Source: JBGTFE01 sp041747435 (GTDB lineage: Bacteria; Acidobacteriota; Blastocatellia; Pyrinomonadales; Pyrinomonadaceae). Taken from it: a DNA stretch of 45,174 nt. The position numbers and the translations under genes are program-made. The stretch covers positions 1 to 45,174 of the forward strand of contig JBGTFE010000024.1 of assembly GCA_041747435.1 (NCBI GenBank), given 5' to 3'. The notes beneath the pieces were generated by a model that saw nothing but the letters and a program-made list of their open reading frames with translations, was not told where the DNA came from and ran no database searches. Below, one piece after another: positions 22,939 through 31,879 of the stretch. Positions within the stretch are counted from its first letter, which is position 1. The number at the start of each line of letters is the position of its first letter.

Positions 22939-25281
22939 GTAATTTTTCTTTTTGCTTGTGCGGCTTCTGCTCAAGTTCCGTCGCCAAAATCGATTCTCGG
23001 CTTTCATCCGACGGACGACAAAACTATCGCAGATTGGTCGCAAATAACGAATTATTTCGCAAGGCTCGATGCGAAGAGCGATAAAGTTTTGGTCAAAGAG
23101 ATCGGAAAAACCACGCTCGGAAAGCCAATGATCGTTGCTTTTATTTCGTCGGCAAACAACATAAAAAATCTCGAAAAATACCGCTCGATCAATCAGAAGC
23201 TCGCCGATCCGCGAACGATAAAAGATAATTCCGAGCTGGAAGATCTGATCAAAAACGGGAAAACGATTGTTTCGATCTCGTGCTCTATCCATTCCACCGA
23301 AATTGTTGCATCGCAAATGTCTATGAATCTCGCGTTTGAATTGGCGACAGCGAAAGACGCCGAAACTCGAGAGATACTCGAGAATACGATCCTGATCTTA
23401 ATTCCGTCGTCGAATCCGGACGGAATTGATATCGTCGCAAATTGGTATCGCAAAACTTTGAATACAAAATCCGAGGGAACTGCACCGCCGCAGCTTTATC
23501 ATCATTACGCCGGGCACGACAACAACCGCGATTGGTTTATGCTCAATCTGCGCGAAACGCAAAATATCACGAAACTTTTTTGGCAGGAATGGTTTCCGCA
23601 CATTGTTTATGACGTTCACCAAATGGGACAAAACGGCGCGCGTTTTATCATTCCGCCGTTTTTCGATCCGCCGAATCCGCGAATTTCGCCCGTAATTTTA
23701 CGCGAGGTCGGGCTTGCCGGTTACAAGATGGCGGCTGATCTTCAAGCCGCAAATATCGCGGGCGTTGCGACAAATACGACTTTTGACACTTGGTGGCACG
23801 GCGGTTTTCGCTCCGCGCCGTATTATCACAATTCCATCGGAATTTTGTCTGAAGCCGCGAGCGCCGATCTGATGTCGCCGGTGACCATCACGCGCGAAAA
23901 ACTAAAAGAAAATCGACCGGCTCGCGGGCTGAATTCGCCGCTCGAAAAAGCTACGAATTTTCCGGACGCGTGGCAAGGCGGCGTTTGGCGCGCGGCGGAT
24001 ATTGCGCGGATCGAGACGATAGCGTCGCGCTCGTTGCTGCAGATGGCGGCGAAATTCAGAGCGCGATATCTGCGAAATTTTTACGAGCTAGGCAAAGCGA
24101 ATCTCGAAGCCAAAAAGGACGAACCGCTCGCTTTTATCGTTACCGCCGGGCAGCCCAACGAAGAAACGATCTCGCGCTTTCTTGAAATTTTGATGTGGCA
24201 AGGCACCGAGGTTTATCAAATGACGCGCGAGCTTGAAATAATTCATGAGCAAGATCAAAAGGATTTTCATGAAATTCCGCTGGGAAGCTTTCTAGTTTTC
24301 GTCAATCAGCCGCAAAAGAACAACATTCTGAGCCTTTTTGAAAAACAAATTTATCCGCATCGCGTCAATGCGAACGGCGAAGCGGAAGTTCCGTATGACG
24401 TCGCCGGCTGGACTTTGCCTTTGCAGATGGGAATTGAAACCGCCGCAGCTTGGCGGATCAAAGATCTGGCGCAGCATCGGAATACACTAAAGCGCGTGGA
24501 AAATATTGATCAGGCGCGAACAAGATTGAATTTGGAACCGAGCAAAAGATCGTTTGCAAAACTGCCGAATCCGCTAAAAACGCAGCCTAAGATCGGGCTT
24601 TATAAAGGTTCGGCTCCATCAATGGACGAAGGTTGGACGCGTTTTGTATTCGACACCTTCCAGATTACTTTTTCGTCAATTTCCGATGCAGATCTTCGCC
24701 GAAATGATCTGAATGTCGATGTGATAATTCTGCCCGCAGACAGCGAAAAAACGATCGCCGAAGGCTTAAGCGCGGAGCGCTACGCGGAAGAATTCGCCGG
24801 CGGGATCGGCGAAATCGGCGTTGCAAATTTGAAAAAGTTCGTAGAAAAAGGCGGAAAGCTGATCTGTTTTGACGATTCGTGCGAGCTTATTATCAAGCGA
24901 TTGGATCTGCCGATAAAAAATGTCTTAAAAAACTTAAAACGAAACGAATTTTACAATCCCGGCTCGATCGTTTCTCTTGACGTCGATAAAACAAACCAAC
25001 TTTCAAAAAATTTGAATAAGCGAACCGCGGCTTATTTTACAACGAGCTCGGCGTTTGAGATCGAAGACAAACGGCGCGTCAAATCGATCGCGGAGTATGC
25101 GGAAAAAGATGCTCTTCTTTCCGGCTGGATGCTCGGCGAAAAATATTTAAACGGTAAAAGCGCGCTTGCGGAAACGACTTACGGCAAAGGCAAGATCATT
25201 CTTTTCGCATTTCGCCCGCAGCACCGCGGACAAACCTTCGGAACGTTTCAGTTCATCTTTAACGCGATTGAAAAGGAATAA
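22837..25281 (+). CDS. Secreted M14-family zinc carboxypeptidase-like protein
   Basis: About 815 residues. After a hydrophobic signal-like stretch (FLCVFASLRLCVVIFLFACAASA) comes the M14 catalytic region: SIHSTE (HxxE zinc ligands, near residue 150), NPDG, HNNRDW-type HDNNRDW and DVHQMG with the third zinc His. The C-terminal 400 residues contain a glutamine amidotransferase-like or DUF-type beta region whose function is unknown. M14 enzymes of this size in related bacteria are thought to be secreted peptidases. The start is uncertain: ATGs at 22768, 22837, 22843 and 22846 all lie in or next to the inverted repeat; 22837 is a compromise that gives a usual n-region. Confidence 0.82.
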   Translation: MNMMDKIKGSFYLRYPRKSAANFLCVFASLRLCVVIFLFACAASAQVPSPKSILGFHPTDDKTIADWSQITNYFARLDAKSDKVLVKEIGKTTLGKPMIVAFISSANNIKNLEKYRSINQKLADPRTIKDNSELEDLIKNGKTIVSISCSIHSTEIVASQMSMNLAFELATAKDAETREILENTILILIPSSNPDGIDIVANWYRKTLNTKSEGTAPPQLYHHYAGHDNNRDWFMLNLRETQNITKLFWQEWFPHIVYDVHQMGQNGARFIIPPFFDPPNPRISPVILREVGLAGYKMAADLQAANIAGVATNTTFDTWWHGGFRSAPYYHNSIGILSEAASADLMSPVTITREKLKENRPARGLNSPLEKATNFPDAWQGGVWRAADIARIETIASRSLLQMAAKFRARYLRNFYELGKANLEAKKDEPLAFIVTAGQPNEETISRFLEILMWQGTEVYQMTRELEIIHEQDQKDFHEIPLGSFLVFVNQPQKNNILSLFEKQIYPHRVNANGEAEVPYDVAGWTLPLQMGIETAAAWRIKDLAQHRNTLKRVENIDQARTRLNLEPSKRSFAKLPNPLKTQPKIGLYKGSAPSMDEGWTRFVFDTFQITFSSISDADLRRNDLNVDVIILPADSEKTIAEGLSAERYAEEFAGGIGEIGVANLKKFVEKGGKLICFDDSCELIIKRLDLPIKNVLKNLKRNEFYNPGSIVSLDVDKTNQLSKNLNKRTAAYFTTSSAFEIEDKRRVKSIAEYAEKDALLSGWMLGEKYLNGKSALAETTYGKGKIILFAFRPQHRGQTFGTFQFIFNAIEKE

Positions 25282-25322
25282 TCCTAAATCCTGCCTTTTT
25301 TGTGTGGTAAAATTTTATCGTT

Positions 25323-27644
25323 ATGTTTGCTCGCCTTCTTTTCTTAGTTTTACTTCTCGCTACATTCATTCCAAACATTTCAGCCTTCGACCTCGAATAT
25401 TTATATATCACGGGCGAGCCGCTTGTCCGCATCGGTTTATCGACCAACGCGCGGTCGGTTTCGATCACAACGAGCGATGCGCAACTCGTCGCCGCGAGTC
25501 CCGACGAGCCGAATAAATTTTTGGCGACGACGAGCGTTTCCGTAACCGCGCGCGCGTATCGTCCGCCGGAGATCGAGATCTATAATTTCGAAATTCCGAA
25601 CATCGAAAATCAGGCGGAAGCCGAATCTATCGCCAAAGACGTTCGCGACGCGACGGGCGAAAAGGCGATCGTTAGTCTCGATTTTGCAACAAATAAATGG
25701 CGCGTTCGCATCGGCGAAGCAAGGGAAATTACCGAAGAAGCGGAGCAATTTAAGAAAGGCTTGGCAGAAAAAGGTTTTGAAGATGTAGTTATCGTAACCG
25801 AGAAAAAACTGCAGCCGTCTGACGATGCGCTTGCGCTTTCGGCTCAGTTAAAACAAGGCGGAAAAACCGAAGTTCGCAGTCTTATAAAAACTACCGGCTC
25901 GTCTCAGCCGACCAGCGGCGACTTAAGCGCGAATTTGCGCGAAGTAATTATCAACGGCAGAAGCGAGGCGGCGACGTTTTCATCGCTCAAACCGGTGGCG
26001 TTCGGCTCCGCGAACGAGCGCGCCGTTCCGGTGAAATTGAACGGCAAAGCATATCGCGGAAAGATCGAAGTTTTTGTAAATTCGCGCGGAAGCTTGACGG
26101 TCGTCAACGTCGTGCCGATCGAAGATTATCTGCTCGGCGTCGTGCCGCGCGAACTCGGGCTTCCTTCGATCGAAGCGCAAAAGGCGCAGGCGGTTGCGGC
26201 GCGAACCTACGCGCTTGCGAACGTTAACGGTTTTGGCGCACAGGGTTTTGATCTGCTGCCGACGGTTTGGTCGCAGGTTTACGGCGGCGTTTCGGCGGAA
26301 ACAGCGATGGGAACGCAAGCCGTTCGCGAGACGCGCGGCGTTTACGCAACATTTGGCGGCAAACCGATAAACGCACTTTATACATCGACTTGCGGCGGCA
26401 GAACCGAAGATTCGGAACATATTTTTGACAAAGCCGAACCGTATCTGCGCGGCGTGAATTGTTCGCTCGAAGGTCACAAACATTTCGAGCCGTTTATGAT
26501 ACGAACCTCGCGAAATCCCGCCAAACTGCGCGATGAACAAAATCTCGAATTAACGCGCCTGATGTCGCTCTTCGCCGTCAACGGTTTTCAGTTGAACACG
26601 GCGCAGTTCACCGACGAATGGTTTGAAGACGCGCCGACGCAAAGCGAATTGTCGAATTGGCTGAACAATCTCGCAATAAAATTCGGCAAAACATTCCCGA
26701 ACGTGAACCGCGATTCGGCAAAGCCGCTCGAGCTTGCGCGAATTTTGTCCGTCATGATCTATGGCGAAAACTACGCAAACACGCTGTTGTCTGAAGCCGA
26801 TATCAATTATCAGTTGATGTTTGACGATGTCGCGGAAATTCCAAAAGAGCGTCGCGCTGACATCGCAATTCTTCTGCGCGACGGCTGGTTTTCGATCTAT
26901 CCCGACTTAACTTTAAAGCCGCAAAAGCCTTTTTCGCGCGCCAAGATGCTCCTTTTGATCAAGCAAATTTACGAGAAAAAGAAATGGATGCCGACGCTGC
27001 AGAGCGGCACGACCGAGGCAGCGGAAAACGGCGCGATGAATTTGCGAGTCGGAAAAACAAAGCGCGCGATTGCCGTGCGCCCGGACGTTTTTCTGTTCCG
27101 GCAGTTTGGCGAGCAGTTTTACCCGGTCAAAGAAACCGCGCTTCTCGGCGGCGAATCGGTACGGTTTCAAACCGATGCTTCGGGCGCGGTGATCTATCTC
27201 GAGATCGAGCCTGCCGTGACGACCGTCACCGCCGAAAAAATGTCGCCGTTCACCCTTTGGAGTACAAATCTTTCGCCGTCCGCCGTGCAGTCGCGTCTGT
27301 CGCGTTACGTCCGCGGGCTTGGAAGTTTGATCGACGTCCGCATCGCCAAACAAGGCTTCTCGCGCCGCGCCATCGATCTCGAGATCGTCACGACGAACGG
27401 AACATTTCACCTCAAAGGCGGCAAGATCCGTTCGGCGCTGCGCCTTCGCGAGCAGCTTTTCGTCATCAACAAACGCTACGATTCATCGGGACGCGCGACT
27501 TCATATTCATTCACCGGACGCGGCTGGGGACACGGAGTCGGAATGTGCCAATACGGCGCTTACGGCTTGGGCAAAATGGGCGTAAAATATGACGCGATCC
27601 TGAAGCATTATTACACGGGAATTGAATTGACGAAGGCGTATTAA
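25323..27644 (+). CDS. SpoIID/LytB domain protein, probable peptidoglycan lytic enzyme
   Basis: A 773-residue secreted protein: a signal peptide ending FIPNISA, an SPOR-like region (about 95-165, with repeated AESIAKDVRD and EQFKKGLAEKGFEDVVIVT), and a SpoIID core (about 200-370) with GKIEVFVNSRGSLTVVNVVPIEDYLLGVVPREL, EAQKAQAVAARTYAL and the YTSTCGGRTED motif. The C-terminus carries GRGWGHGVGMCQYGAYG, the standard end motif. SpoIID enzymes cut denuded glycan strands, and in non-sporulating bacteria are linked to cell separation. The catalytic Glu is the one in PREL. A large insert (about 390-690) separates the core and the end motif. No strong ribosome site precedes the ATG. Confidence 0.9.
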   Translation: MFARLLFLVLLLATFIPNISAFDLEYLYITGEPLVRIGLSTNARSVSITTSDAQLVAASPDEPNKFLATTSVSVTARAYRPPEIEIYNFEIPNIENQAEAESIAKDVRDATGEKAIVSLDFATNKWRVRIGEAREITEEAEQFKKGLAEKGFEDVVIVTEKKLQPSDDALALSAQLKQGGKTEVRSLIKTTGSSQPTSGDLSANLREVIINGRSEAATFSSLKPVAFGSANERAVPVKLNGKAYRGKIEVFVNSRGSLTVVNVVPIEDYLLGVVPRELGLPSIEAQKAQAVAARTYALANVNGFGAQGFDLLPTVWSQVYGGVSAETAMGTQAVRETRGVYATFGGKPINALYTSTCGGRTEDSEHIFDKAEPYLRGVNCSLEGHKHFEPFMIRTSRNPAKLRDEQNLELTRLMSLFAVNGFQLNTAQFTDEWFEDAPTQSELSNWLNNLAIKFGKTFPNVNRDSAKPLELARILSVMIYGENYANTLLSEADINYQLMFDDVAEIPKERRADIAILLRDGWFSIYPDLTLKPQKPFSRAKMLLLIKQIYEKKKWMPTLQSGTTEAAENGAMNLRVGKTKRAIAVRPDVFLFRQFGEQFYPVKETALLGGESVRFQTDASGAVIYLEIEPAVTTVTAEKMSPFTLWSTNLSPSAVQSRLSRYVRGLGSLIDVRIAKQGFSRRAIDLEIVTTNGTFHLKGGKIRSALRLREQLFVINKRYDSSGRATSYSFTGRGWGHGVGMCQYGAYGLGKMGVKYDAILKHYYTGIELTKAY

Positions 27645-27648
27645 AAGT

Positions 27649-28230
27649 ATGGAAAATTTTCAGTGGAGCAATTATACTCAAATACCATCAAAGAGTTTTT
27701 CTTGTGGATATTGCGGACATTCATTAGCCTCTGCGCTAGGTTACCAAGAGAGCAATGGCAGGGCTTTTGTTTATATTTGCCATTTTTGCACTCGTCCGAC
27801 TTTTATTAGCGTTGATGGAGAGCAGTCGCCAGGAGCCAAATTCGGCACGGAAATTGAAGAAATATCGGATGTCTCGGTATTAGATTTGTATAATGAAGCC
27901 CGAAACTGTATATCCGTCTCTAGCTACACCGCAGCGGTTTTGTGTTGTAGAAAACTTTTGATGAATATTGCGGTTCACAAAGGCGCGAAAGAAGGACTTA
28001 AATTTTATCAGTATGTTGAATTTCTTTCAGATAATCATTACGTCCCACCGGATGCAAAAGAGTGGGTTGACCACATTAGGAAAAAAGGAAATGAAGCAAC
28101 ACACGAAATCACAATTATGGGGCGAGACGAAGCAGAAGAAATCATCTCATTCGTTGAAATGATATTGCGATTGGTTTATGAATTTCCAGCTAGAATAAAA
28201 AAGAAAACATCTCCGACGCCTGTCAAATAA
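27649..28230 (+). CDS. DUF4145 zinc-ribbon protein, HEPN-like
   Basis: A 193-residue protein with an N-terminal zinc ribbon (Cys19, Cys22, Cys44, Cys47) and a C-terminal DUF4145 helical domain. The sequence RKKGNEATHE at 144-153 is the DUF4145 signature and, with Arg144 and His152, a longer-spaced version of the HEPN RxH motif. DUF4145 domains are often found with restriction-modification or other defence genes. It starts 4 bp after the SpoIID stop, yet is much richer in A+T, which suggests it was acquired. The hairpin array follows at 28237. No partner defence gene is next to it, so its role is open. Confidence 0.75.
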   Translation: MENFQWSNYTQIPSKSFSCGYCGHSLASALGYQESNGRAFVYICHFCTRPTFISVDGEQSPGAKFGTEIEEISDVSVLDLYNEARNCISVSSYTAAVLCCRKLLMNIAVHKGAKEGLKFYQYVEFLSDNHYVPPDAKEWVDHIRKKGNEATHEITIMGRDEAEEIISFVEMILRLVYEFPARIKKKTSPTPVK

Positions 28231-28236
28231 ATTCCT

Positions 28237-28419
28237 GTCGCTGAAAGCGACAAAGATAATAGCCTGGGGTGAAACCCCTAGGTCCGCTGCCAACAATAAA
28301 TTCGTCTCTGAAGGAGACGAACATCGACGCAAATTGTTCGACACTTTCAGCGTCGGAAACTCTCTCCCAATAATCGTAGGGTTTCACCCTACGCTATATT
28401 GTTTGTCGCCGATGGCGAC
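28237..28419. repeat. Array of six short hairpins, mirror-arranged (REPIN-like)
   Basis: Six stem-loops occur at 28237-28251, 28263-28282, 28302-28320, 28339-28355, 28375-28393 and 28405-28419. The first three have GAA-centred loops (for example GTCGCT-GAA-AGCGAC and GGGGTGAAACCCC); the next two have the complementary TTC loop (CGTAGGGT-TTC-ACCCTACG), so the halves are mirror images, as in REP doublets. The 340-bp gap 28231-28570 holds only this array plus the upstream region of the next gene. Confidence 0.7.
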
Positions 28420-28570
28420 TTGATCAAAATACTTTGCAAATGACTCAGATTACCGCGTATCGCCTTTCATAAACATCACTTTTCCGATCAGACGCCTTTT
28501 ACGCGCTCCGAAACATTTTCCTTTTTCCCGCGTATGACGGACTAAAATCAAAAAGGAGTCATAAAAAATA

Positions 28571-29473
28571 ATGAAGAATTTTATCTTTGCTTTTATTTTG
28601 ATATCGATCGGCGCGTTTGCGATCGCGGCGCAGGACGCGGCGAACCTGATTTTCTATCAATCGGTTGCATGGTCGCCGGACGGAAAGTATCTGACCGTCA
28701 CGGCAATGTACGATCTGAATCAAAAGGAGAAAAAGATGAAAGCCGACATTTACACGATGCGTGCGGACGGCTCAGACTTAAAGAAGATAACCGGCGACGA
28801 AGCAAACGAATTTTATTCTTCGTGGGCAAAAAAGCGCATTGTTTTTACTTCCGGCATTTCGGGCGCGAGCGAATCAGACATTTTCACCGTCAATGAAGAC
28901 GGTTCGAATCTTACGCAGTTAACAAAAAATGCCAAGCGAAATTCGACGCCGGATTTTTCGCCGAATGGTAAAAAAATAGCTTTCATTTCAACCCGCGACG
29001 ACGATAAATATCAGATCTACGTAATGAATTCGGACGGCTCGAATGTGACGCGGCTGACAACCGATTCGACCGTCGCCTATTTCAATCCCGTGTTTTCGCC
29101 TGATGGGAAAAAGATCGTCTATTACTCAGAAAAAGGCGACGGGAAGGACCAGATTTGGGTGATGAATGCCGACGGCTCGAATCAAACTTTATTGACGAAC
29201 AACATCGGGCATAATATTTTTCCGGCGTTTTCGCACGATGGGAAAAAGATCATTTTCAGCTCGTCAAAACGCGATGCGAACAATGACGGCTCTTTCGTTT
29301 ACACGATGAATGTTGACGGCTCAAATCTGTCGAAAATGAGCAGCATCAGCAGTTTTTTCGCGCGCTTTTCACCAGACGGCAAAAAGATCGCTTATTTAGC
29401 GGGTAAATTCCCTGAAAACTCTGTTTACATTGCCAACTCGGACGGCTCGGACGCGATGAAAGTGACGAAATAG
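28571..29473 (+). CDS. TolB-like PD40 beta-propeller protein, secreted
   Basis: A 300-residue protein with a signal peptide (FIFAFILISIGAFAIAAQ) and about six PD40/WD40-like repeats with the recurrent FSPDGKKIAF...DIYTMNADGSN-LTRLT pattern, for example at about 108-150 and 155-195. It is a shorter relative of TolB propellers, lacks the TolB N-terminal domain, and probably binds protein or carbohydrate in the periplasm. An AGGAG site at 28554-28558 lies 12 bp before the ATG. It is followed by a possible 27-residue membrane protein. Confidence 0.85.
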   Translation: MKNFIFAFILISIGAFAIAAQDAANLIFYQSVAWSPDGKYLTVTAMYDLNQKEKKMKADIYTMRADGSDLKKITGDEANEFYSSWAKKRIVFTSGISGASESDIFTVNEDGSNLTQLTKNAKRNSTPDFSPNGKKIAFISTRDDDKYQIYVMNSDGSNVTRLTTDSTVAYFNPVFSPDGKKIVYYSEKGDGKDQIWVMNADGSNQTLLTNNIGHNIFPAFSHDGKKIIFSSSKRDANNDGSFVYTMNVDGSNLSKMSSISSFFARFSPDGKKIAYLAGKFPENSVYIANSDGSDAMKVTK

Positions 29474-29476
29474 TTT

Positions 29477-29560
29477 ATGAAATTTTCGCGCAATCAAATT
29501 ATCGGCTCGCTCATTTTGCTCGGATTGATTCTGGCTGTAGCGATCTTTCGACTCATCTAG
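29477..29560 (+). CDS. Possible 27-residue single-pass membrane protein
   Basis: A short frame starts 3 bp after the TolB-like stop and encodes MKFSRNQIIGSLILLGLILA followed by VAIFRLI, a positively charged N-terminus and a single membrane helix. It ends at 29560, overlapping the last bases of the convergent hydrolase gene by 4 bp. The composition is that of a real small membrane protein rather than random sequence, but only comparison with relatives could show it is conserved. No separate ribosome site is visible; coupling to the upstream gene is likely. Confidence 0.4.
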   Translation: MKFSRNQIIGSLILLGLILAVAIFRLI

Positions 29561-30234
29561 ATATTATTTTTATCGATCCACTCACGCACCTCTCGCGCCA
29601 TCTCAGCGAAAATATCCTCTTTGCTCTCGCGCGTGCGTTTCAGAATTTTATAGCTGTGATCCGCGGTTTCCAAAAGATGAAGCGTGGCTTGCCTGCCGAG
29701 TTTTTCTACGACCGGTTTTAGCAATTCAAGCGAGGCGAGCGCATCGCGTGTTCCGCTAAGAAAAAGCATTGGCTGTTTGATCGCGGTTAAATGCTCGGCG
29801 CGTTTTGTATCGGGTTTGTCCGGCGGATGAAGCGGAAAAGAAAAGAAGATTAAACCCTTCACATCGTCGAGTTTTGATTCCGCCGCCGCGTGCGACGTCA
29901 TTCGTCCGCCGTAGGAATGTCCGCCTGCAAGAATCGGAAGCTCGCGCGCAGTCTTATGCGCCTCGACGACCGCGGAAACAATCGTCGCGACCGCAACCTT
30001 CGGAGAGCCGACCGATCTGCGCTTTTCCATAAACGGAAAGTTATAGCGAAACGTGGCGATGTGGTTTTCCGCAAGGCGCTCGGCGAGCGTTTGCAGCGTT
30101 CGATGCCTCATATCCGCACCGGCGCCGTGTCCCAAAACTAGTAAGTGCGTTGCGCCGTCAGGCTTCAACAGCAGCGCGGAAACTTCGCCTTCTTCCGGCG
30201 TAGCAGTTAATTTTAGTTCTATGGAATTAGCCAT
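29557..30234 (-). CDS. Alpha/beta hydrolase of the KANL3/Tex30-like type
   Basis: A 225-residue hydrolase with LVLGHGAGADM (oxyanion region, about 32-42), GGHSYGGRM with the nucleophile Ser (about 107), SGTRDAL with the Asp (about 162) and ADHSY with the His (about 192). The compact fold and the GHGAGA start match the KANL3/Tex30 or dienelactone-hydrolase-like group. The substrate is unknown. The gene converges on the TolB-like gene and its start is followed upstream by a 95-bp gap to the divergent ABC genes. Confidence 0.85.
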   Translation of the reverse strand: MANSIELKLTATPEEGEVSALLLKPDGATHLLVLGHGAGADMRHRTLQTLAERLAENHIATFRYNFPFMEKRRSVGSPKVAVATIVSAVVEAHKTARELPILAGGHSYGGRMTSHAAAESKLDDVKGLIFFSFPLHPPDKPDTKRAEHLTAIKQPMLFLSGTRDALASLELLKPVVEKLGRQATLHLLETADHSYKILKRTRESKEDIFAEMAREVREWIDKNNI

Positions 30235-30285
30235 TTCTTACTTTTAATTATTTTAACATTACTGCCGTTTATCGAAATTGTGTTG

Positions 30286-30314
30286 TTGAACCTGAATTTA
30301 TTTGATAATAGTAT
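30286..30314 (+). promoter_or_regulatory. Possible promoter of the ABC transporter operon
   Basis: TTGAAC (30286-30291) and TAGTAT (30309-30314) are spaced by 17 bp, 15 bp before the ATG at 30330. The leader would be very short. The -10 is weak, so this is only a candidate. Confidence 0.25.
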
Positions 30315-30329
30315 CTAGCTCATAAGTTA

Positions 30330-31181
30330 ATGATCAAAGTAAAAAATCTTTCCTATTCATATCCGAAATCGAAAGAAATCGTCTTGAAAAATCTGAACTT
30401 CGAGATAAATCAGGGTGAAATTTTCGGTTTTTTAGGTCCTTCGGGCGCGGGAAAAAGCACGACTCAAAAAGTTCTCTACAAAATTCTTCACGATTTTTCG
30501 GGCGAAATTTCAATCAACAATAAACCCTTGCAAGATTGGGGAAAAGAATATTTTGAAAAAATCGGAGTCGGCTTTGAGCTTCCGAATCATTATCTGAAAC
30601 TGACCGCGAAAGAAAATCTGAAACTTTTCGCTTCATTTTATCCAGAAAATAATCTGCAAAATTTCGATGAACTTTTTGAAATCTTCGGACTCGAAAAAGA
30701 TGCCGACAAAAGAATTGAAGAATTTTCCAAGGGAATGAAAATGCGTCTGAATTTTATCCGCGCAATTATGCACGATCCCGACATACTTTTTTTTGACGAA
30801 CCGACCGCCGGACTCGACCCGATAAACGCTCAAAAGATCAAGCGATATATCAAGAAGCTGAAAACGCAAGGCAAAACGATTTTTGTCACGACGCACGATA
30901 TGACGACCGCCGACGAACTCTGCGACCGCGTTTCGTTTATCGCGGACGGCGAAATTCGCCTGACGGAAAAGCCTTCGGTTCTAAAGAATGAACACGGAAA
31001 ACATACGGTCAAAGTCGAACTCGAAAACGGGCAAACGGCGGAATTTCCGGTCAAAGATTTAGGGAATAATCCGAAATTTTCGGAGTTTATCGCGCGGGAT
31101 GAAATCCTGCGAATCAATACGCAAGAAGCGACGCTGGAAGAAGTTTTTATCAAAGTTACCGGCACAAAATTACTGGAATGA
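30330..31181 (+). CDS. ABC transporter ATP-binding protein
   Basis: A 283-residue ATPase. Walker A is GPSGAGKST (about 36-44), Walker B DILFFDEPTAGLD (about 150-162), the H-loop TTHD; the signature is EFSKGMKMRL instead of LSGGQ, which is usual in the DrrA/ABC-2 export branch. A short C-terminal regulatory tail follows. It overlaps the first permease gene by 4 bp and would power efflux together with the next two genes. The base composition of the trio is more A+T-rich than the surrounding core genes. Substrate unknown; drug or antibiotic export is one option. Confidence 0.9.
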   Translation: MIKVKNLSYSYPKSKEIVLKNLNFEINQGEIFGFLGPSGAGKSTTQKVLYKILHDFSGEISINNKPLQDWGKEYFEKIGVGFELPNHYLKLTAKENLKLFASFYPENNLQNFDELFEIFGLEKDADKRIEEFSKGMKMRLNFIRAIMHDPDILFFDEPTAGLDPINAQKIKRYIKKLKTQGKTIFVTTHDMTTADELCDRVSFIADGEIRLTEKPSVLKNEHGKHTVKVELENGQTAEFPVKDLGNNPKFSEFIARDEILRINTQEATLEEVFIKVTGTKLLE

Positions 31182-31876
31182 TCGAGCTTTTCAGACAAAT
31201 AAAATGGCAGTTTCTGATTTTTCAGAGAAACAATCTGATTACGATGATTGTCGGGATTACCGTGTTTTATGTCCTGATAATGTACTTAATTAGAGATTCC
31301 GCGGGCGTCGAAAAATTCATCACGCTTTTGATATACAACGATCCGGCAATTGTCGGTTTTATTTTTATCGGCATTTCGATGATTTTAGAGAAAGATCAGG
31401 AAGTTCTTCCTGCTTTATTCGTTACGCCTCTCAATCATCATATTTATCTGATTTCCCGCATCATCACTCTCTCGGCAATCGGTTTTTTTGGCGCGTTGGC
31501 GATGGTCTTGACCGCCAAAGGAATTTCGTTTAACGTTCTGCATTTTTCGGTCGGAGCATTTTCGACCTGCGTTTTATTTTGCTTGATGGGAATTTTCGTC
31601 GTCAGCTATACGACCGAAGTTTTGCATTTTCTCCTGCGAGCCGTTCCACTTTTGATCTTTATGAGTTTGCCACTGCTCAATTACTTTGAACTGACGGATT
31701 TGAGTTTTCTCAAACTTTTTCCGGTTCAGGGCGGTTTGAATTTAATGGTCAATTCTTATCGGGAATCGCCGGATTTCGGTGAAATAATTTTCGGTTATTT
31801 TTCGATTGCCTTCTGGACTCCTTTGCTTTATTGGTTTGTTTATCGAATTTTTATGGCGAGGGTTGTCAAAATCTGA
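31178..31876 (+). CDS. ABC-2-like permease subunit 1
   Basis: A 232-residue membrane protein with about six helices (for example IVGITVFYVLIMYLI, IVGFIFIGISMIL, ITLSAIGFFGALAMVL). It overlaps the ATPase gene by 4 bp, and the second permease begins 3 bp after its stop, so the three form one operon and probably one heterodimeric exporter. LEKDQEVLPALFVTPL is the short cytoplasmic loop typical of ABC-2 proteins that carry drug or antibiotic efflux. The layout recalls the Rv2686c-Rv2688c type of export system, from memory. Confidence 0.82.
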   Translation: MIELFRQIKWQFLIFQRNNLITMIVGITVFYVLIMYLIRDSAGVEKFITLLIYNDPAIVGFIFIGISMILEKDQEVLPALFVTPLNHHIYLISRIITLSAIGFFGALAMVLTAKGISFNVLHFSVGAFSTCVLFCLMGIFVVSYTTEVLHFLLRAVPLLIFMSLPLLNYFELTDLSFLKLFPVQGGLNLMVNSYRESPDFGEIIFGYFSIAFWTPLLYWFVYRIFMARVVKI

Positions 31877-31879
31877 AAT

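Noticed and set aside
138..28230. The HEPN gene and the DUF4145 gene as parts of one system
   Set aside because: They are 27 kb apart with core genes between; the shared motif reflects a common fold only.
28237..28419. Regular hairpins that could suggest a CRISPR array
   Set aside because: The units differ in sequence, are palindromic and unevenly spaced, and no cas genes are near.
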